This document shows, one piece after another, positions 8,989 to 18,322 of a stretch of DNA of 54,990 nucleotides. A program made the position numbers and the translations under genes. The notes below the pieces were generated by a model. It did no database searches. It had not been told where the DNA came from and worked only from the letters and a program-made list of their open reading frames with translations. Source of the DNA: Oscillospiraceae bacterium (lineage in GTDB: Bacteria > Bacillota > Clostridia > Oscillospirales > CAG-272); NCBI GenBank assembly GCA_015065295.1, contig SVQN01000009.1:1-54990 (forward strand), given 5' to 3'. The number at the start of each line of letters is the position of its first letter. Position 1 is the stretch's first letter.

Positions 8989-10128
8989 ATGAAACTCGTC
9001 GGACATGAAGTTTTATTTCTGAAAACCTCCGAAAACAATCCCCGGAACGGCGAAAGCACCTTTACCCGTCTTGCGGACGATCGGATTCTTCTGGCGTACA
9101 CGGAATATTACAGTCCCTGCGGCGAAGACCACGGGACTGCACGCATCTGCTGCTGTGTATCCGCTGATGAAGGCGACACATGGTCCGCACCGCGCATCAT
9201 GATCGAAAAGGACGAAGATGCCCAGAACATCATGTCGCCGTCGCTGGTCACAATGGCGGACGGAACCGTCGGACTGTTCTATCTGCGGAAGCAGTTCATG
9301 GAGGACGGCGGTCTGACCTGTATGCCGTGCTTCCGCCGTTCGTCGGACAACGCGGAAACATGGAGCGACGAATGCCGCTGCCCGATCCCCTCCGGTTATT
9401 ACTGTGGCATCAACGACGGAGCAATTGTCACCCGTGCGGGACATCTTCTCTGGCCGGTTTCCCACCACGGCGAACGCTATTTTGTCAACGGCGGCGGATT
9501 GACAAAGCCGGTGAACGAAATGCAGGTATTATCCTCCGAGGACGGCGGCGAAACGTGGAGTATCCTCCCGGGGATCGTCCGTTCGCCGTTTGCGTCCACG
9601 TCAGGGAGTCTCGCGGAACCCGGCATCTACGAACAGGAAGACGGAACTCTCTGGATGTGGATGCGTACCGGTCTCGGTCACCAGTACGATACGCTTTCCC
9701 ATGACGGCGGAAAAACATGGCTCCCGCTCGAACCGAATCTCCGGTTCACCTCGCCCGATTCGCCGATGCGTGTGAAACCGATCGGAAACGGCATGACCGC
9801 AGCGGTCTTCAATCCGGTTCCGTTCCACTGCGTAAGTACCGGCATGGAACTGTGGAGCAGTCCGAAGCGCACGCCGATCGTATGCTCCATCTCCAAGGAC
9901 GACGCGGTTTCGCTGAACAAGCGCGGTGTCAGCTTCGTAAACGGCGGTATGCGGGAATTTGTCTGCAATACCTACCTCCTCGAAACGGACGAAACCAACA
10001 GCTACTGCTATCCCGCCATTCTGGGCGTCAAAAACGGTCTGTTGGTATCCTATTACCACAGCGACAATACGCCTGCGTGCCTGAATGCGTCCAAAGTCGT
10101 GAAGATTTCCTTTGACGAACTGGATTAA
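8989..10128 (+). CDS. Asp-box (BNR) sialidase-fold glycosidase
   Basis: A 379-residue beta-propeller with at least four Asp-box-like turns (SADEGDTWSA, SSDNAETWSD, SEDGGETWS, SHDGGKTWLP), typical of proteins annotated sialidase or exo-alpha-sialidase. No canonical FRIP is seen; the N-terminal blade has STFTRLADDRILLAY. There is no export signal. The ATG at 8989 follows GGAAGGA by eight bases; an in-frame GTG at 8965 overlaps the preceding stop but has no ribosome site. It is the third gene of the GH78 operon and ends before a bidirectional terminator. It is clearly different in sequence from the pair at 15595 and 29243. Confidence 0.85.
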   Translation: MKLVGHEVLFLKTSENNPRNGESTFTRLADDRILLAYTEYYSPCGEDHGTARICCCVSADEGDTWSAPRIMIEKDEDAQNIMSPSLVTMADGTVGLFYLRKQFMEDGGLTCMPCFRRSSDNAETWSDECRCPIPSGYYCGINDGAIVTRAGHLLWPVSHHGERYFVNGGGLTKPVNEMQVLSSEDGGETWSILPGIVRSPFASTSGSLAEPGIYEQEDGTLWMWMRTGLGHQYDTLSHDGGKTWLPLEPNLRFTSPDSPMRVKPIGNGMTAAVFNPVPFHCVSTGMELWSSPKRTPIVCSISKDDAVSLNKRGVSFVNGGMREFVCNTYLLETDETNSYCYPAILGVKNGLLVSYYHSDNTPACLNASKVVKISFDELD

Positions 10129-10141
10129 CCCAAAAGACAGC

Positions 10142-10173
10142 AAAACACCCTCTGCATGAACAGGGGGTGTTTT
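10142..10173. terminator. Bidirectional terminator
   Basis: AAAACACCC and GGGTGTTTT close a hairpin between the converging GH78 operon and GH20 gene. The A and T tracts serve both strands. Confidence 0.85.
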
Positions 10174-10179
10174 CGTATA

Positions 10180-11943
10180 TCAGGGAATCTGCAAATTTAC
10201 ATCCGGTGCTTTACCGAGTTTTTGCATCCTTTCCGCGAATTCCGCATACGTCCGTTTAGCAGACACATCCGCATCCCACGCTTTCGCCGCATGAGCGCGC
10301 AGCATCGGCAGAATATCCGCCATAACCTCCGCTTCCGTCCGCAGATCGGGGTGGTCACACCAGACGGCAAACGCGCTTCCCAGTACGGCTTCATGACCGT
10401 GTGGAAGGTTGTCGGAACCGTCCGGAGCAAAGACATACGGCGACCATTCGCTGTAAATTCTGTCGGCATACGACTTGGTGAACAGCGAACGTGTTTCTTT
10501 AAAGAAATCGAACGTCAGGGCATAATAATTGTAATCGCAGAGGATGTTGGATACACGGTGTCCGGCGTTCACATAATCCTGCACCGTATTTGCGCCGGTT
10601 GTCCAGTACCATATCTCAATTTCCGGATTCAGTTCCACCACACGTTTCCAGCCGGTATCGGCAGAACGAAGAGCGTCGTCGTTCCACATCCGGACGGACG
10701 TATACCCCAGACCGGTCACCAGATCATACAGGTCGTTCATATAGTACATGAACGCGTCATACTCAACGGCATCGGCAGAATTTGCTTTTCCTTCGGCTTT
10801 GGCACGGTTTTGTGCGTATGACTTCCAGTGATCGAGCTGCTTCCACTTCGGAACCGTCCAGTCGATGGAGGTTCCCCAGCCGAGGAGTTCGTCCCCGCCG
10901 ATGTCGAATTTGGTACATCCCAGCGAACGGAAGAACACAGCATATTCTTCGATCAGGCTTTTGACAAATGCGACCGCCGTTTCGTTGGCAAGGTCAATCC
11001 CCATGGAATATGCTTTGTTCCTCGATCCCTGTACAATAGCCGTCTGTCCGTTGTAGTGGAAATAGTTCCCGATTTCGGAACCTGCGGCAGCTGTATAGGT
11101 TTTTCCGCCGTAATTGAAGGAATAATCCTTCTGCGCGCACTGCTCGTTGAACCGCTTGACCAGATAATTCAGATGCCCCGGCGTATCCAGAGAGGGAATG
11201 ATCTCCACATGATACAGCTCCGCATACCGGACAATTTCCGCGACTTCTTCCTGCGTCAGATACCGGCTGTCGGTCACGGCTTCCGCCTGTGTCCCGAGCG
11301 TACCGTCACGTCCGGCAAGCCACGGATAGGTTTTGCTCTCGATCCCGAAGCCCATTTCCTCGGAAAAATGCAGAGCCAGCGCGTTCATGTTGTTCCACGA
11401 CATTTCCCGGATCAGTTGTTTGATCCAGTCCACGGTATAATATTTCCGTCCGCAGTCGAGCGACACACTGCGTTCCGTAACATCCGGCGAGGATTCCGTT
11501 CCGGACACTGCTCCGGAAAGCAGAAGCTGCTTCAGAATATCTCGGCACCCGTAGAACAGTCCGTCGGCATCCGATGCGGAGACAATCGCCCGACCGCCGG
11601 AAACCGTGATCCGGTATCCTTCCGCCGGAACGGAAAGCCGACTGTCGAGAAGCAGACAGAGATCATGCTTCCCGGCAGTTTTTACGGAACCGTCGATCAC
11701 CGGCAGAGGAGATTTTGTGATTTTCTGCGCCAGTTCTTCCGAAAACAGCTGCAACTGAGCGGTCAGTGCGGCATCGGTGAACGAGTATTCCGCCGATGTC
11801 ATCAGCACGATGGACGTATCATCGGACAGCCGCCAGACGCTCCCTTCCGGTGTCTGTGCAAAACAGGGAAGGGAGGTCAGAAGAACGACAGCGGTCAGAA
11901 GAACGACCGGAATTGAACGGTTTAAAAATGATCGCTTTCCCAT
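10180..11943 (-). CDS. GH20 beta-N-acetylhexosaminidase, secreted
   Basis: A 587-residue exo-hexosaminidase that removes terminal GlcNAc or GalNAc by substrate-assisted catalysis. A signal peptide covers residues 1 to about 29 (hydrophobic core, CFAQ cleavage region). A GH20b-like alpha/beta domain (about 35-160) precedes the barrel. The catalytic Asp-Glu pair lies in FDIGGDELLG (Asp351-Glu352), and SLDTPGHLNYL carries the conserved barrel His. It is the only exported glycosidase in the window. It begins 3 bases after the DUF4838 stop with no good ribosome site, suggesting coupled translation. GH20 is also used on chitin-derived or host N/O-glycans, so it does not alone define the target. Confidence 0.93.
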   Translation of the reverse strand: MGKRSFLNRSIPVVLLTAVVLLTSLPCFAQTPEGSVWRLSDDTSIVLMTSAEYSFTDAALTAQLQLFSEELAQKITKSPLPVIDGSVKTAGKHDLCLLLDSRLSVPAEGYRITVSGGRAIVSASDADGLFYGCRDILKQLLLSGAVSGTESSPDVTERSVSLDCGRKYYTVDWIKQLIREMSWNNMNALALHFSEEMGFGIESKTYPWLAGRDGTLGTQAEAVTDSRYLTQEEVAEIVRYAELYHVEIIPSLDTPGHLNYLVKRFNEQCAQKDYSFNYGGKTYTAAAGSEIGNYFHYNGQTAIVQGSRNKAYSMGIDLANETAVAFVKSLIEEYAVFFRSLGCTKFDIGGDELLGWGTSIDWTVPKWKQLDHWKSYAQNRAKAEGKANSADAVEYDAFMYYMNDLYDLVTGLGYTSVRMWNDDALRSADTGWKRVVELNPEIEIWYWTTGANTVQDYVNAGHRVSNILCDYNYYALTFDFFKETRSLFTKSYADRIYSEWSPYVFAPDGSDNLPHGHEAVLGSAFAVWCDHPDLRTEAEVMADILPMLRAHAAKAWDADVSAKRTYAEFAERMQKLGKAPDVNLQIP

Positions 11944-11946
11944 TGT

Positions 11947-13869
11947 TTAGTGGAATTTGCGGTACATAATGCTGTTGAAAATTGTCGGGTCGAAGACCGG
12001 ATGGATTTCCGGTTCGATCTGGCGGAAGTAGGTCATCAGCTGATCGTACTTGGACGCGGCATCTTCCTGACGTCCCGCCGCACGGAATTCACACGCTTCG
12101 GCGAAGAGAACACACGCCTGTGCATGGTACAGGAGATATTCCCACGATTTCTTCACGGTGGCATTGATATACGGATCAGCGATGTTCCGATGAATGGTCG
12201 GAAGGAACGCGCGGATGTAGTCCGGGAGATCGGCAAACTTCCGTGCAAGATCCATATCGACCGCCGGCTTTTCGCCGCGCAGATATACCGGATCGAACCA
12301 TTCGGAAAGAGTGCTCAGATACCGCCATGCCTTCATGCCGTCCGAACCGAACGCATCTGTGAAGTAAGAACGTACGATGTCGGAGAATTTGGTTTCCTTG
12401 TTCCAGAGCGTTTCCGCCATGGTCAGCATACAGAGCGAAGTCGGGAAGAATGCGCGCTGTACCTGACAGCTGTTCATGCCGTCCAGACCGAGCTTTTCGA
12501 GGTTCTTCATGTCTTCGCTCATACCGCGAGCGGCTGCAAGGGAACCGGGATCGTTGTAGTGATCCCACATCATGTGGTAGTCGAAGTCGAAGCTGTCGCC
12601 GCCGAACGACTTCTGCCATTCGCGCAGATGGGCAACGTTTTCCGCAACAGAAGAAGGCATCACGAGCTTGTTTTTCGTGTATTCGGGCAGTTCGACCGCA
12701 GCAATGTCTTCTTCCGGAACCGTGAAGGAAGACGAATAGGTACGGGTGATCGGCGCAAACATCAGCGTGAAGCGGTCGGGATTCCGGAGAGCTTCGCGCT
12801 TGGGTGCCCAGAGAAGGTCAACATAAATCAGGAAAACGATCTTGGTATCAATGCCGCGCGCTGTGAGCTTTTCGTCCAGCTCGTTGAGCATCATGACATA
12901 ATAATCGGAAGGAAGTTCGCGGCAGCGTTCGCATTCACAGTGGTTGTTGGAACCGTCCGCGAGCCAGAAGTGCAGGTAATCCACTTCCGGATGTTCTTCA
13001 CAGTATGCCGTGATCGCGGTCGTGATCGTGGAACGTACCGCCGGATTGGAGTAGCAGAGGTTGGTATTCAGCGGAACGCCGTGCCACCAGTCGCGCTTGC
13101 CGTTCACTTTCGCAAGGCAGGCGGCAATGGATTCCGGCGGTTCGCCCGTTTCGACATTCCAGCCGTTTCCGGGAACGCCGAACGGTTCGCAGGTCCAGCT
13201 GTGGCCGACTGCGTGATGGAGCAGACCGCGCTTGGCGATTTCGGCACGGAGCTGATCGTGCATTCCGTCGAGTTCGTGATCCGTGATGGGTTCGGCGGGC
13301 ATCGTGAGATTGTCCGCATGATTGTACCATCTCTGGAAGAACTGATACGGCTTGGCAAACTGAATGAAGTAACCGTTCATCCCGGTCTTCGGCAGCCAGT
13401 CGATCATATCCGCAACGTGTTCATAGGCAACCGAGCCTTCGATGCAGACCGCACGGTGACGGTACGAAGCGGCTTCGGAGAGATAAACCGGCGTTGCTTC
13501 GGGAATGCAGCGGGGAACAAGGTCGCCGTCTTTTCCGGGACGGAGGAACGCACATCCGAGCGTCCGGAGGTACCGGTAAACAGCGATCAGGACGCTGCGC
13601 GGGTTCGTACCGGTGATGATTCCGGCACCGTTGCTGACGTTGATGTAGATTGCGTCGTCGTAATAGGGGTCTTCCACCTTCGGAAGAAGGGCAGCGAATG
13701 CGGGATCACAGCCGAGGTACAGGGAATGTTCGTTGACATCGTGGTAGCCGTCGGTCAGAATCCGCGTGACGCGGGAGGCGCGGTTCATTTTCCGCAGGTA
13801 GTACTGCAGTTCGTCTGCGGCGAATGCGATGGTGGGGTCTGTTCCGATTTGCGTGAGTTTCCAGTTCAT
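11947..13869 (-). CDS. DUF4838 family probable glycoside hydrolase
   Basis: A 640-residue protein. The N-terminus is an alpha-glucuronidase/GH20-like accessory domain (AFAADELQYYLRKM, then GTNPRSVLIAVYRYLRTLGC), and the rest is the DUF4838 barrel, a family common in polysaccharide loci with no fixed substrate that I know of. A CxCxxC element in SNNHCECERC is shared with the paralog at 38862, as are the preceding LADGS and the GVPLNTNLCYS and CEPFG/AEPFG blocks. There is no signal peptide. It has its own promoter (13932-13960) and AAAGGA ribosome site, and leads the operon with GH20. The pairing suggests it works on the same oligosaccharide. Confidence 0.87.
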   Translation of the reverse strand: MNWKLTQIGTDPTIAFAADELQYYLRKMNRASRVTRILTDGYHDVNEHSLYLGCDPAFAALLPKVEDPYYDDAIYINVSNGAGIITGTNPRSVLIAVYRYLRTLGCAFLRPGKDGDLVPRCIPEATPVYLSEAASYRHRAVCIEGSVAYEHVADMIDWLPKTGMNGYFIQFAKPYQFFQRWYNHADNLTMPAEPITDHELDGMHDQLRAEIAKRGLLHHAVGHSWTCEPFGVPGNGWNVETGEPPESIAACLAKVNGKRDWWHGVPLNTNLCYSNPAVRSTITTAITAYCEEHPEVDYLHFWLADGSNNHCECERCRELPSDYYVMMLNELDEKLTARGIDTKIVFLIYVDLLWAPKREALRNPDRFTLMFAPITRTYSSSFTVPEEDIAAVELPEYTKNKLVMPSSVAENVAHLREWQKSFGGDSFDFDYHMMWDHYNDPGSLAAARGMSEDMKNLEKLGLDGMNSCQVQRAFFPTSLCMLTMAETLWNKETKFSDIVRSYFTDAFGSDGMKAWRYLSTLSEWFDPVYLRGEKPAVDMDLARKFADLPDYIRAFLPTIHRNIADPYINATVKKSWEYLLYHAQACVLFAEACEFRAAGRQEDAASKYDQLMTYFRQIEPEIHPVFDPTIFNSIMYRKFH

Positions 13870-13931
13870 GATGGGTCGTCCTTTCCTGAAAATTCTGATT
13901 GGTTTGATGGGCGAACAATAGTTTCAAATGT

Positions 13932-13960
13932 ATTATAACAGATGATCGGGAGAAAAGCAA
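13932..13960 (-). promoter_or_regulatory. Sigma-A promoter for DUF4838-GH20
   Basis: Minus-strand TTGCTT (13955-13960), a 17-base spacer and TATAAT (13932-13937). It is divergent from the lipoprotein promoter about 50 bases away, so both may share control. Confidence 0.72.
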
Positions 13961-14013
13961 CGTGAATTTTATTGAAAAATCAAAATTTTCAGTGAAAATC
14001 TACAAAAAATCCC

Positions 14014-14042
14014 TTGTATTCGGAAATGAAATATGATATGAT
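14014..14042 (+). promoter_or_regulatory. Sigma-A promoter for lipoprotein operon
   Basis: TTGTAT (14014-14019), a 17-base spacer and TATGAT (14037-14042), ahead of an AGGAAAGG ribosome site. Confidence 0.65.
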
Positions 14043-14091
14043 GTATTCAGTCTCAAACAGGATTTTAATTACAGGAAAGGATATATCATCT

Positions 14092-15561
14092 ATGAAGAAA
14101 ACCATCACCAGTCTTCTTGTTCTCGCAATGCTTCTCTCCACCCTGGCCGCCTGCGGAGAAACCCCTGCCGGAACGACCGACACCGGAGGAAGCACAACGA
14201 ATGACCTTGCTCCCGCCGCTGAGGAAACTGTTCCGGAACCGGAAGAAACCGAGCTTTCCGACAACCTTCCCGAGAAGGATTTCGGCGGAGCGGATTTTTC
14301 GATCTGGGGCGACGTTGCCGAATACGGTTATTTTTACACCACTGAACTGACCGGGGAAGTCATTGACGATGCGGTATACAACCGGAACGTGACACTCGCC
14401 GAACGCTTCAATGTCAATTTCGTCTATAATCTGGACGAAGCCGGCAAGTGGCGTGACATGAATCTGCTCAACAACAGCGTCATGGCCGGCGCACAGGCGT
14501 ATGACCTTGCCACCGGCGTAGCGTGCTATCTTTCCAATGCGGTTGTCGCGGGAAGCCTTCAGAATCTGAATACGAAGGATTATCTGGACTTCAGCCAGCC
14601 GTGGTGGTCGGCACACATCAACCGGGAACTTACCGTCGGGGACCGTCTCTACATCGCGTCCGGTTTCTACGATATGCCGACCGTGGCGCGTGCCCATGTC
14701 GTATTCTACAGTACCGACCTTGCGGAAAAGTATGCGGTCGGCAATCTGTACGACATTGTCCGGGAAGGAACATGGACATTTGATACGATGCTCGGTCTGG
14801 CGGAACAGGCATTGGTCGATCTGGACGGCAACGGTATCTATGACGAAAACGACCAGTACGGGCTTACTTCCCAGTGGGACGTCCTCGGCATTGATTACGG
14901 TGCATCCGGACACTCGTTTACCAGCCGCGATGAAGGAAATATCACCTTCACGGAATATGACGAAAAGCTGCTGGCGGCGAACGATATGCTCTACAAGCTG
15001 CTGTACAACACGGATTTCTACTACAGCGGTTATACCAAGGGACAGCCGCACAATTACGACAACATGACCAACATTTTCGCGGACAACCGTGCGCTGTTCT
15101 TCCAGAACGGTATCGTGTATGCGAGCGATGACCGTCTGCGCGAAATGGGAACCTACGGCATCCTGCCGACCCCGAAGTTCACCGAAGATCAGGCAACCTA
15201 CGGTACCTATACCTCCTGCTTTGCCAGCGGTATTCCCGCAGATGCTCCCGATCTCGAACGCAGCTGCATTCTTCTCGAAGCCCTCAATGCGGAATCCTTC
15301 AAGAACGTCCTTCCGGCATATTACGATATCGCACTGTCCCAGAAGTTCCTCAACGACAAGGACTCCGTCGAAATGCTGGACATCGTCTTCGAAAATACCT
15401 GCTGTGAATTCAGCTATATGTTCAACGGCGGCTGGGGTGCGGACATTGCGCTGTCTGTCGGTCTGAACGAAAACTATGCGTCGTGGTATGCTTCCAAAAT
15501 AAAGGCTTACAACAAGATGCTGACCAAGATGATCGAAAAAATCCTTGCACTGGATTATTGA
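14092..15561 (+). CDS. Solute-binding lipoprotein of an ABC sugar importer (paralog 1)
   Basis: A 489-residue extracellular solute-binding protein. The lipobox LAAC gives a lipidated Cys21, followed by a Pro/Thr/Glu-rich linker and a bilobal binding domain. The opening LSDNLPEKDFGG and the ELTGEVIDDAVYNRNVTLAERF stretch recur in the lipoproteins at 26235 and 33161. An EF-hand-like loop DLDGNGIYDENDQYG (about residues 244-258) is present. The start with AGGAAAGG upstream is preferred over a longer frame. It is cotranscribed with the Asp-box enzyme 33 bases downstream. No permease or ATPase gene is nearby, so it probably feeds a shared transporter. Its ligand is unknown, probably an oligosaccharide. 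Confidence 0.9.
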   Translation: MKKTITSLLVLAMLLSTLAACGETPAGTTDTGGSTTNDLAPAAEETVPEPEETELSDNLPEKDFGGADFSIWGDVAEYGYFYTTELTGEVIDDAVYNRNVTLAERFNVNFVYNLDEAGKWRDMNLLNNSVMAGAQAYDLATGVACYLSNAVVAGSLQNLNTKDYLDFSQPWWSAHINRELTVGDRLYIASGFYDMPTVARAHVVFYSTDLAEKYAVGNLYDIVREGTWTFDTMLGLAEQALVDLDGNGIYDENDQYGLTSQWDVLGIDYGASGHSFTSRDEGNITFTEYDEKLLAANDMLYKLLYNTDFYYSGYTKGQPHNYDNMTNIFADNRALFFQNGIVYASDDRLREMGTYGILPTPKFTEDQATYGTYTSCFASGIPADAPDLERSCILLEALNAESFKNVLPAYYDIALSQKFLNDKDSVEMLDIVFENTCCEFSYMFNGGWGADIALSVGLNENYASWYASKIKAYNKMLTKMIEKILALDY

Positions 15562-15594
15562 TGGACATTTTTACTGCAACAAGGAGAATTTCCC

Positions 15595-16671
15595 ATGGAA
15601 AAACGCACAGCTTTTGAACACGGCTTCATTCACCGCAACCCGAATTCCTTCTTCCGCTATGATGGATGGCCGTCCGTCTGCAAAGATGACGAAGGAACCC
15701 TGTACGCGGCGTATTCCGGCTTCCGCGCACGCCACATCTGCCCGTTCGGCAAGACCTGTCTCTGCAAGAGCACCGACGGCGGCACAACGTGGAGCGCGCC
15801 GATCGTGGTCAACGATACCTGGCTCGATGACCGTGACGCCGGCGTGATTTGTCTCGGCGGCAAAAAGATCATGGTGACATGGTTCACGCACCCGATTGAT
15901 CTGTATCTGGGCAAGCTGAAGAATCACATCGTCAACGACTGGCCCGGCTCCGTCAGCGTACTGGAACAGTACCCGACCATCCCGGAAGACCAGAACCGCG
16001 GCGGTTCGTTTGTCCGCGTGTCCGAAGACGGCGGTGCAACGTGGGGCGACATCATCCAGCTTCCCGTATCTGCGCCGCACGGCCCGATTGTCCGCAGAGA
16101 CGGTTCGCTTCTCTATCTCGGCAAGGAAATGTGGGCGCATGACGAATCCACTCCGGATGTCATCATCGCCATGGAAAGCCGCGACGACGGTAAGACATGG
16201 ACGGAACTCGGACGGGTTCCGCTGCCGGATGAAGAAGGCATCATCTGGAACCACCTCCACGAACCTCATGTGGTCGAACTTCCGGACGGAAAACTGATCG
16301 GCATGATCCGTCAGGAACGCTCCTTCGGCACGATCTACCAGACCGAATCGACCGACGGCGGCAGGACATGGACGAATCCGGTGCCGCTCGGCATACACGG
16401 ACTTCCGCCGCACATCATCGAACATTCTTCCGGCGCACTGGTCATGGTCTTCGGCCGCCGCGAAGTTCCGTTCGGCGAACGTGCGGTTGTCAGCTACGAC
16501 GGCGGCAGGACATGGCCGGACGAATACATCCTCCGCGACGACGCACCGTCGGGTGACCTCGGCTATCCCGCAACGGTCGAACTGGCGGACGGCTCTCTCC
16601 TGACGGTCTACTATCAGATCGCGCAGGGCGACAGCTTCCCGTCGATTCAGTATACCAAATGGACTCTGTAA
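15595..16671 (+). CDS. Asp-box (BNR) sialidase-fold glycosidase, five boxes
   Basis: A 358-residue beta-propeller with five clean Asp boxes: STDGGTTW (59-66), SEDGGATW (143-150), SRDDGKTW (195-202), STDGGRTW (252-259) and SYDGGRTW (300-307). In place of the sialidase FRIP motif it has FFRYDGWPSVCKDDEGTLYA, which keeps an Arg and a Pro in a related arrangement. WLDDRDAGVICLGGK, HEPHVVEL and HIIEHSSGALVMV are shared almost unchanged with the protein at 29243. There is no signal peptide. It lies directly after a solute-binding lipoprotein gene with AAGGAG before the ATG, pointing to a cytoplasmic enzyme on an imported oligosaccharide. The true substrate is not known. Confidence 0.87.
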   Translation: MEKRTAFEHGFIHRNPNSFFRYDGWPSVCKDDEGTLYAAYSGFRARHICPFGKTCLCKSTDGGTTWSAPIVVNDTWLDDRDAGVICLGGKKIMVTWFTHPIDLYLGKLKNHIVNDWPGSVSVLEQYPTIPEDQNRGGSFVRVSEDGGATWGDIIQLPVSAPHGPIVRRDGSLLYLGKEMWAHDESTPDVIIAMESRDDGKTWTELGRVPLPDEEGIIWNHLHEPHVVELPDGKLIGMIRQERSFGTIYQTESTDGGRTWTNPVPLGIHGLPPHIIEHSSGALVMVFGRREVPFGERAVVSYDGGRTWPDEYILRDDAPSGDLGYPATVELADGSLLTVYYQIAQGDSFPSIQYTKWTL

Positions 16672-16686
16672 GACATAAATAAAGAA

Positions 16687-16724
16687 AGAACACTTCCGTT
16701 CAATCAGGCGGAAGTGTTCTTTTT
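16687..16724. terminator. Bidirectional terminator
   Basis: AGAACACTTCCG and CGGAAGTGTTCT form a 12-bp stem followed by T tracts on both strands, between converging genes. Confidence 0.9.
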
Positions 16725-16738
16725 AGTGGATTATTCAG

Positions 16739-18256
16739 TTATTCCGTCAATGTGAAATCTTCGGTTTCGCTGACCGCGAGAACGGCGTTGTCCGTCGTGA
16801 TGGGCGTACCGTTGACCGTAACTCCGGAAACGTGAATCCGGGAATGCGTAACCCCGTCCATGCAGGAATAAATGGCAATCGGCACGTTGTACCGCCCGTC
16901 CGGCAGCATCGGAATTCCTTCGTCATAATACACGCGGATGTTCCGGCAGATGACATCGTGAATGGCACCGGAGGTGATCCCGGTCAGGTCGATTTTTGCC
17001 AGAAGTTCCCCCGGAAGTCCCCACAATGCGGTATTTCCCGGATTGCGGAACCGGGGATTCCCGAACCGGATGAGATGCGGAACGGAAATCTGATCCTGCG
17101 CTGTGTAGACCATGTCGTCTGTGTGCTGATAGACTTCGGGAGTATCAAACCGGTTGTATTCCACGCGGATATTTTCAAATAGAATCTCCGATACTTCCGC
17201 ACAGTCCCCGTTGGCAATGTCGAGCGCGGTGTTTCCGGCGCGGAGCAGGTCGCAGTCCCGGAAGGTGATCTTTTTGTATTCCCGGCAGGCGGTTTCGATC
17301 CCGATTTCGCACGTTTTTCCCCAGTCGCACCAGAGAATACAATGTTCGATGAGGATATTTTCGTTGTTTGTGTCTGCGTACCGGTCAATGCCCTTGATCG
17401 TGACCGCGTCGTCAAACGAATGAATGAAGCTGTCGCGGATCACAATGTCCTGACAGTTGACGATATCCACTCCGTCGGTGTTGTAACGCCACTGCCCGAA
17501 AATCTTGACATTCCGGACATCCACATCAAAGCAGTGGAACAGGTTGATGCACCAGATGGCGGAATCCCGCAGAAGCACGCCTTCCACGCGGAGATTCCGG
17601 CAGTCATAGAATTTCATGTTGCCGACGGTGTAGGATTCGTAGCAGTGCTTGTTGATGCGTCCTTCGCCCATGTCGTCGAGCACCCCGTTGCCGAAGATGT
17701 GCAGATTATTGGCGTTTTCCGCGAAAATGCAGCCGAACACAAGCGCGTCCTTGTCCACATAGACGCTTTCATTGTCATGAAGAACGATTTTTCCCGGCAT
17801 GTGAATCCCCGGACCGAAATAATGGGTCACGGACGACGGATCGGGACAGGGAACCGGTCTGGAATTGAAGATGTACAGGCAATGATGATAATCGTCCGGC
17901 TCCAGAACGAACGATCCGGCATCGGGAAGGGTGAAGGAAATCACGCCGTCCTCTTCCAGCGGATGAATTTCCCGGGAATAGGGCTTGAGAAGAAGCCGTT
18001 CGTGCGGGACGCTGGTCGTGATCGTAAGCGGTACCGGTTCGTCGCTGACAATGTTGACAAACGAGACCACTTCGGTCTGGTTTCCGGGACGCTGGTATCC
18101 GGTCCATACCCGGTTGAGCGGGTAGGCGGAAATCCGGCAGGTATACACGGGTACTTCCCGATCTCCGATGAAAACCCTGAAGTCATCGGACAGCGGTTCG
18201 ACAAAATTGAAATAGGACTTGTCGTAGTCATGTTCAAAACGGGAGAATGAAATCAT
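16739..18256 (-). CDS. GH28-like right-handed beta-helix protein (paralog 1)
   Basis: A 505-residue protein with an N-terminal beta domain (about 1-140) and a parallel beta-helix. The GH28 motif I is YNTDGVDI (residues 258-265) and motif II is SFDDAVTIKG (Asp282-Asp283), which supply the usual catalytic aspartates. The G-H-G motif III is not present; the equivalent stretch reads WGKTCEIGIET, and no clear R-I-K follows. It may therefore cleave a substrate other than homogalacturonan. There is no signal peptide, which is unusual for a polymer-acting polygalacturonase and suggests a cytoplasmic exo-enzyme. AAAGGAGT precedes the ATG. It is a paralog of the next gene, separated from it by a small repeat element. 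Confidence 0.85.
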   Translation of the reverse strand: MISFSRFEHDYDKSYFNFVEPLSDDFRVFIGDREVPVYTCRISAYPLNRVWTGYQRPGNQTEVVSFVNIVSDEPVPLTITTSVPHERLLLKPYSREIHPLEEDGVISFTLPDAGSFVLEPDDYHHCLYIFNSRPVPCPDPSSVTHYFGPGIHMPGKIVLHDNESVYVDKDALVFGCIFAENANNLHIFGNGVLDDMGEGRINKHCYESYTVGNMKFYDCRNLRVEGVLLRDSAIWCINLFHCFDVDVRNVKIFGQWRYNTDGVDIVNCQDIVIRDSFIHSFDDAVTIKGIDRYADTNNENILIEHCILWCDWGKTCEIGIETACREYKKITFRDCDLLRAGNTALDIANGDCAEVSEILFENIRVEYNRFDTPEVYQHTDDMVYTAQDQISVPHLIRFGNPRFRNPGNTALWGLPGELLAKIDLTGITSGAIHDVICRNIRVYYDEGIPMLPDGRYNVPIAIYSCMDGVTHSRIHVSGVTVNGTPITTDNAVLAVSETEDFTLTE

Positions 18257-18322
18257 ACAAAGACTCCTTTCCGTGAGTGGTTACAGCAATTTCATAAAAA
18301 TATATAATACCGAGCAAATCTT

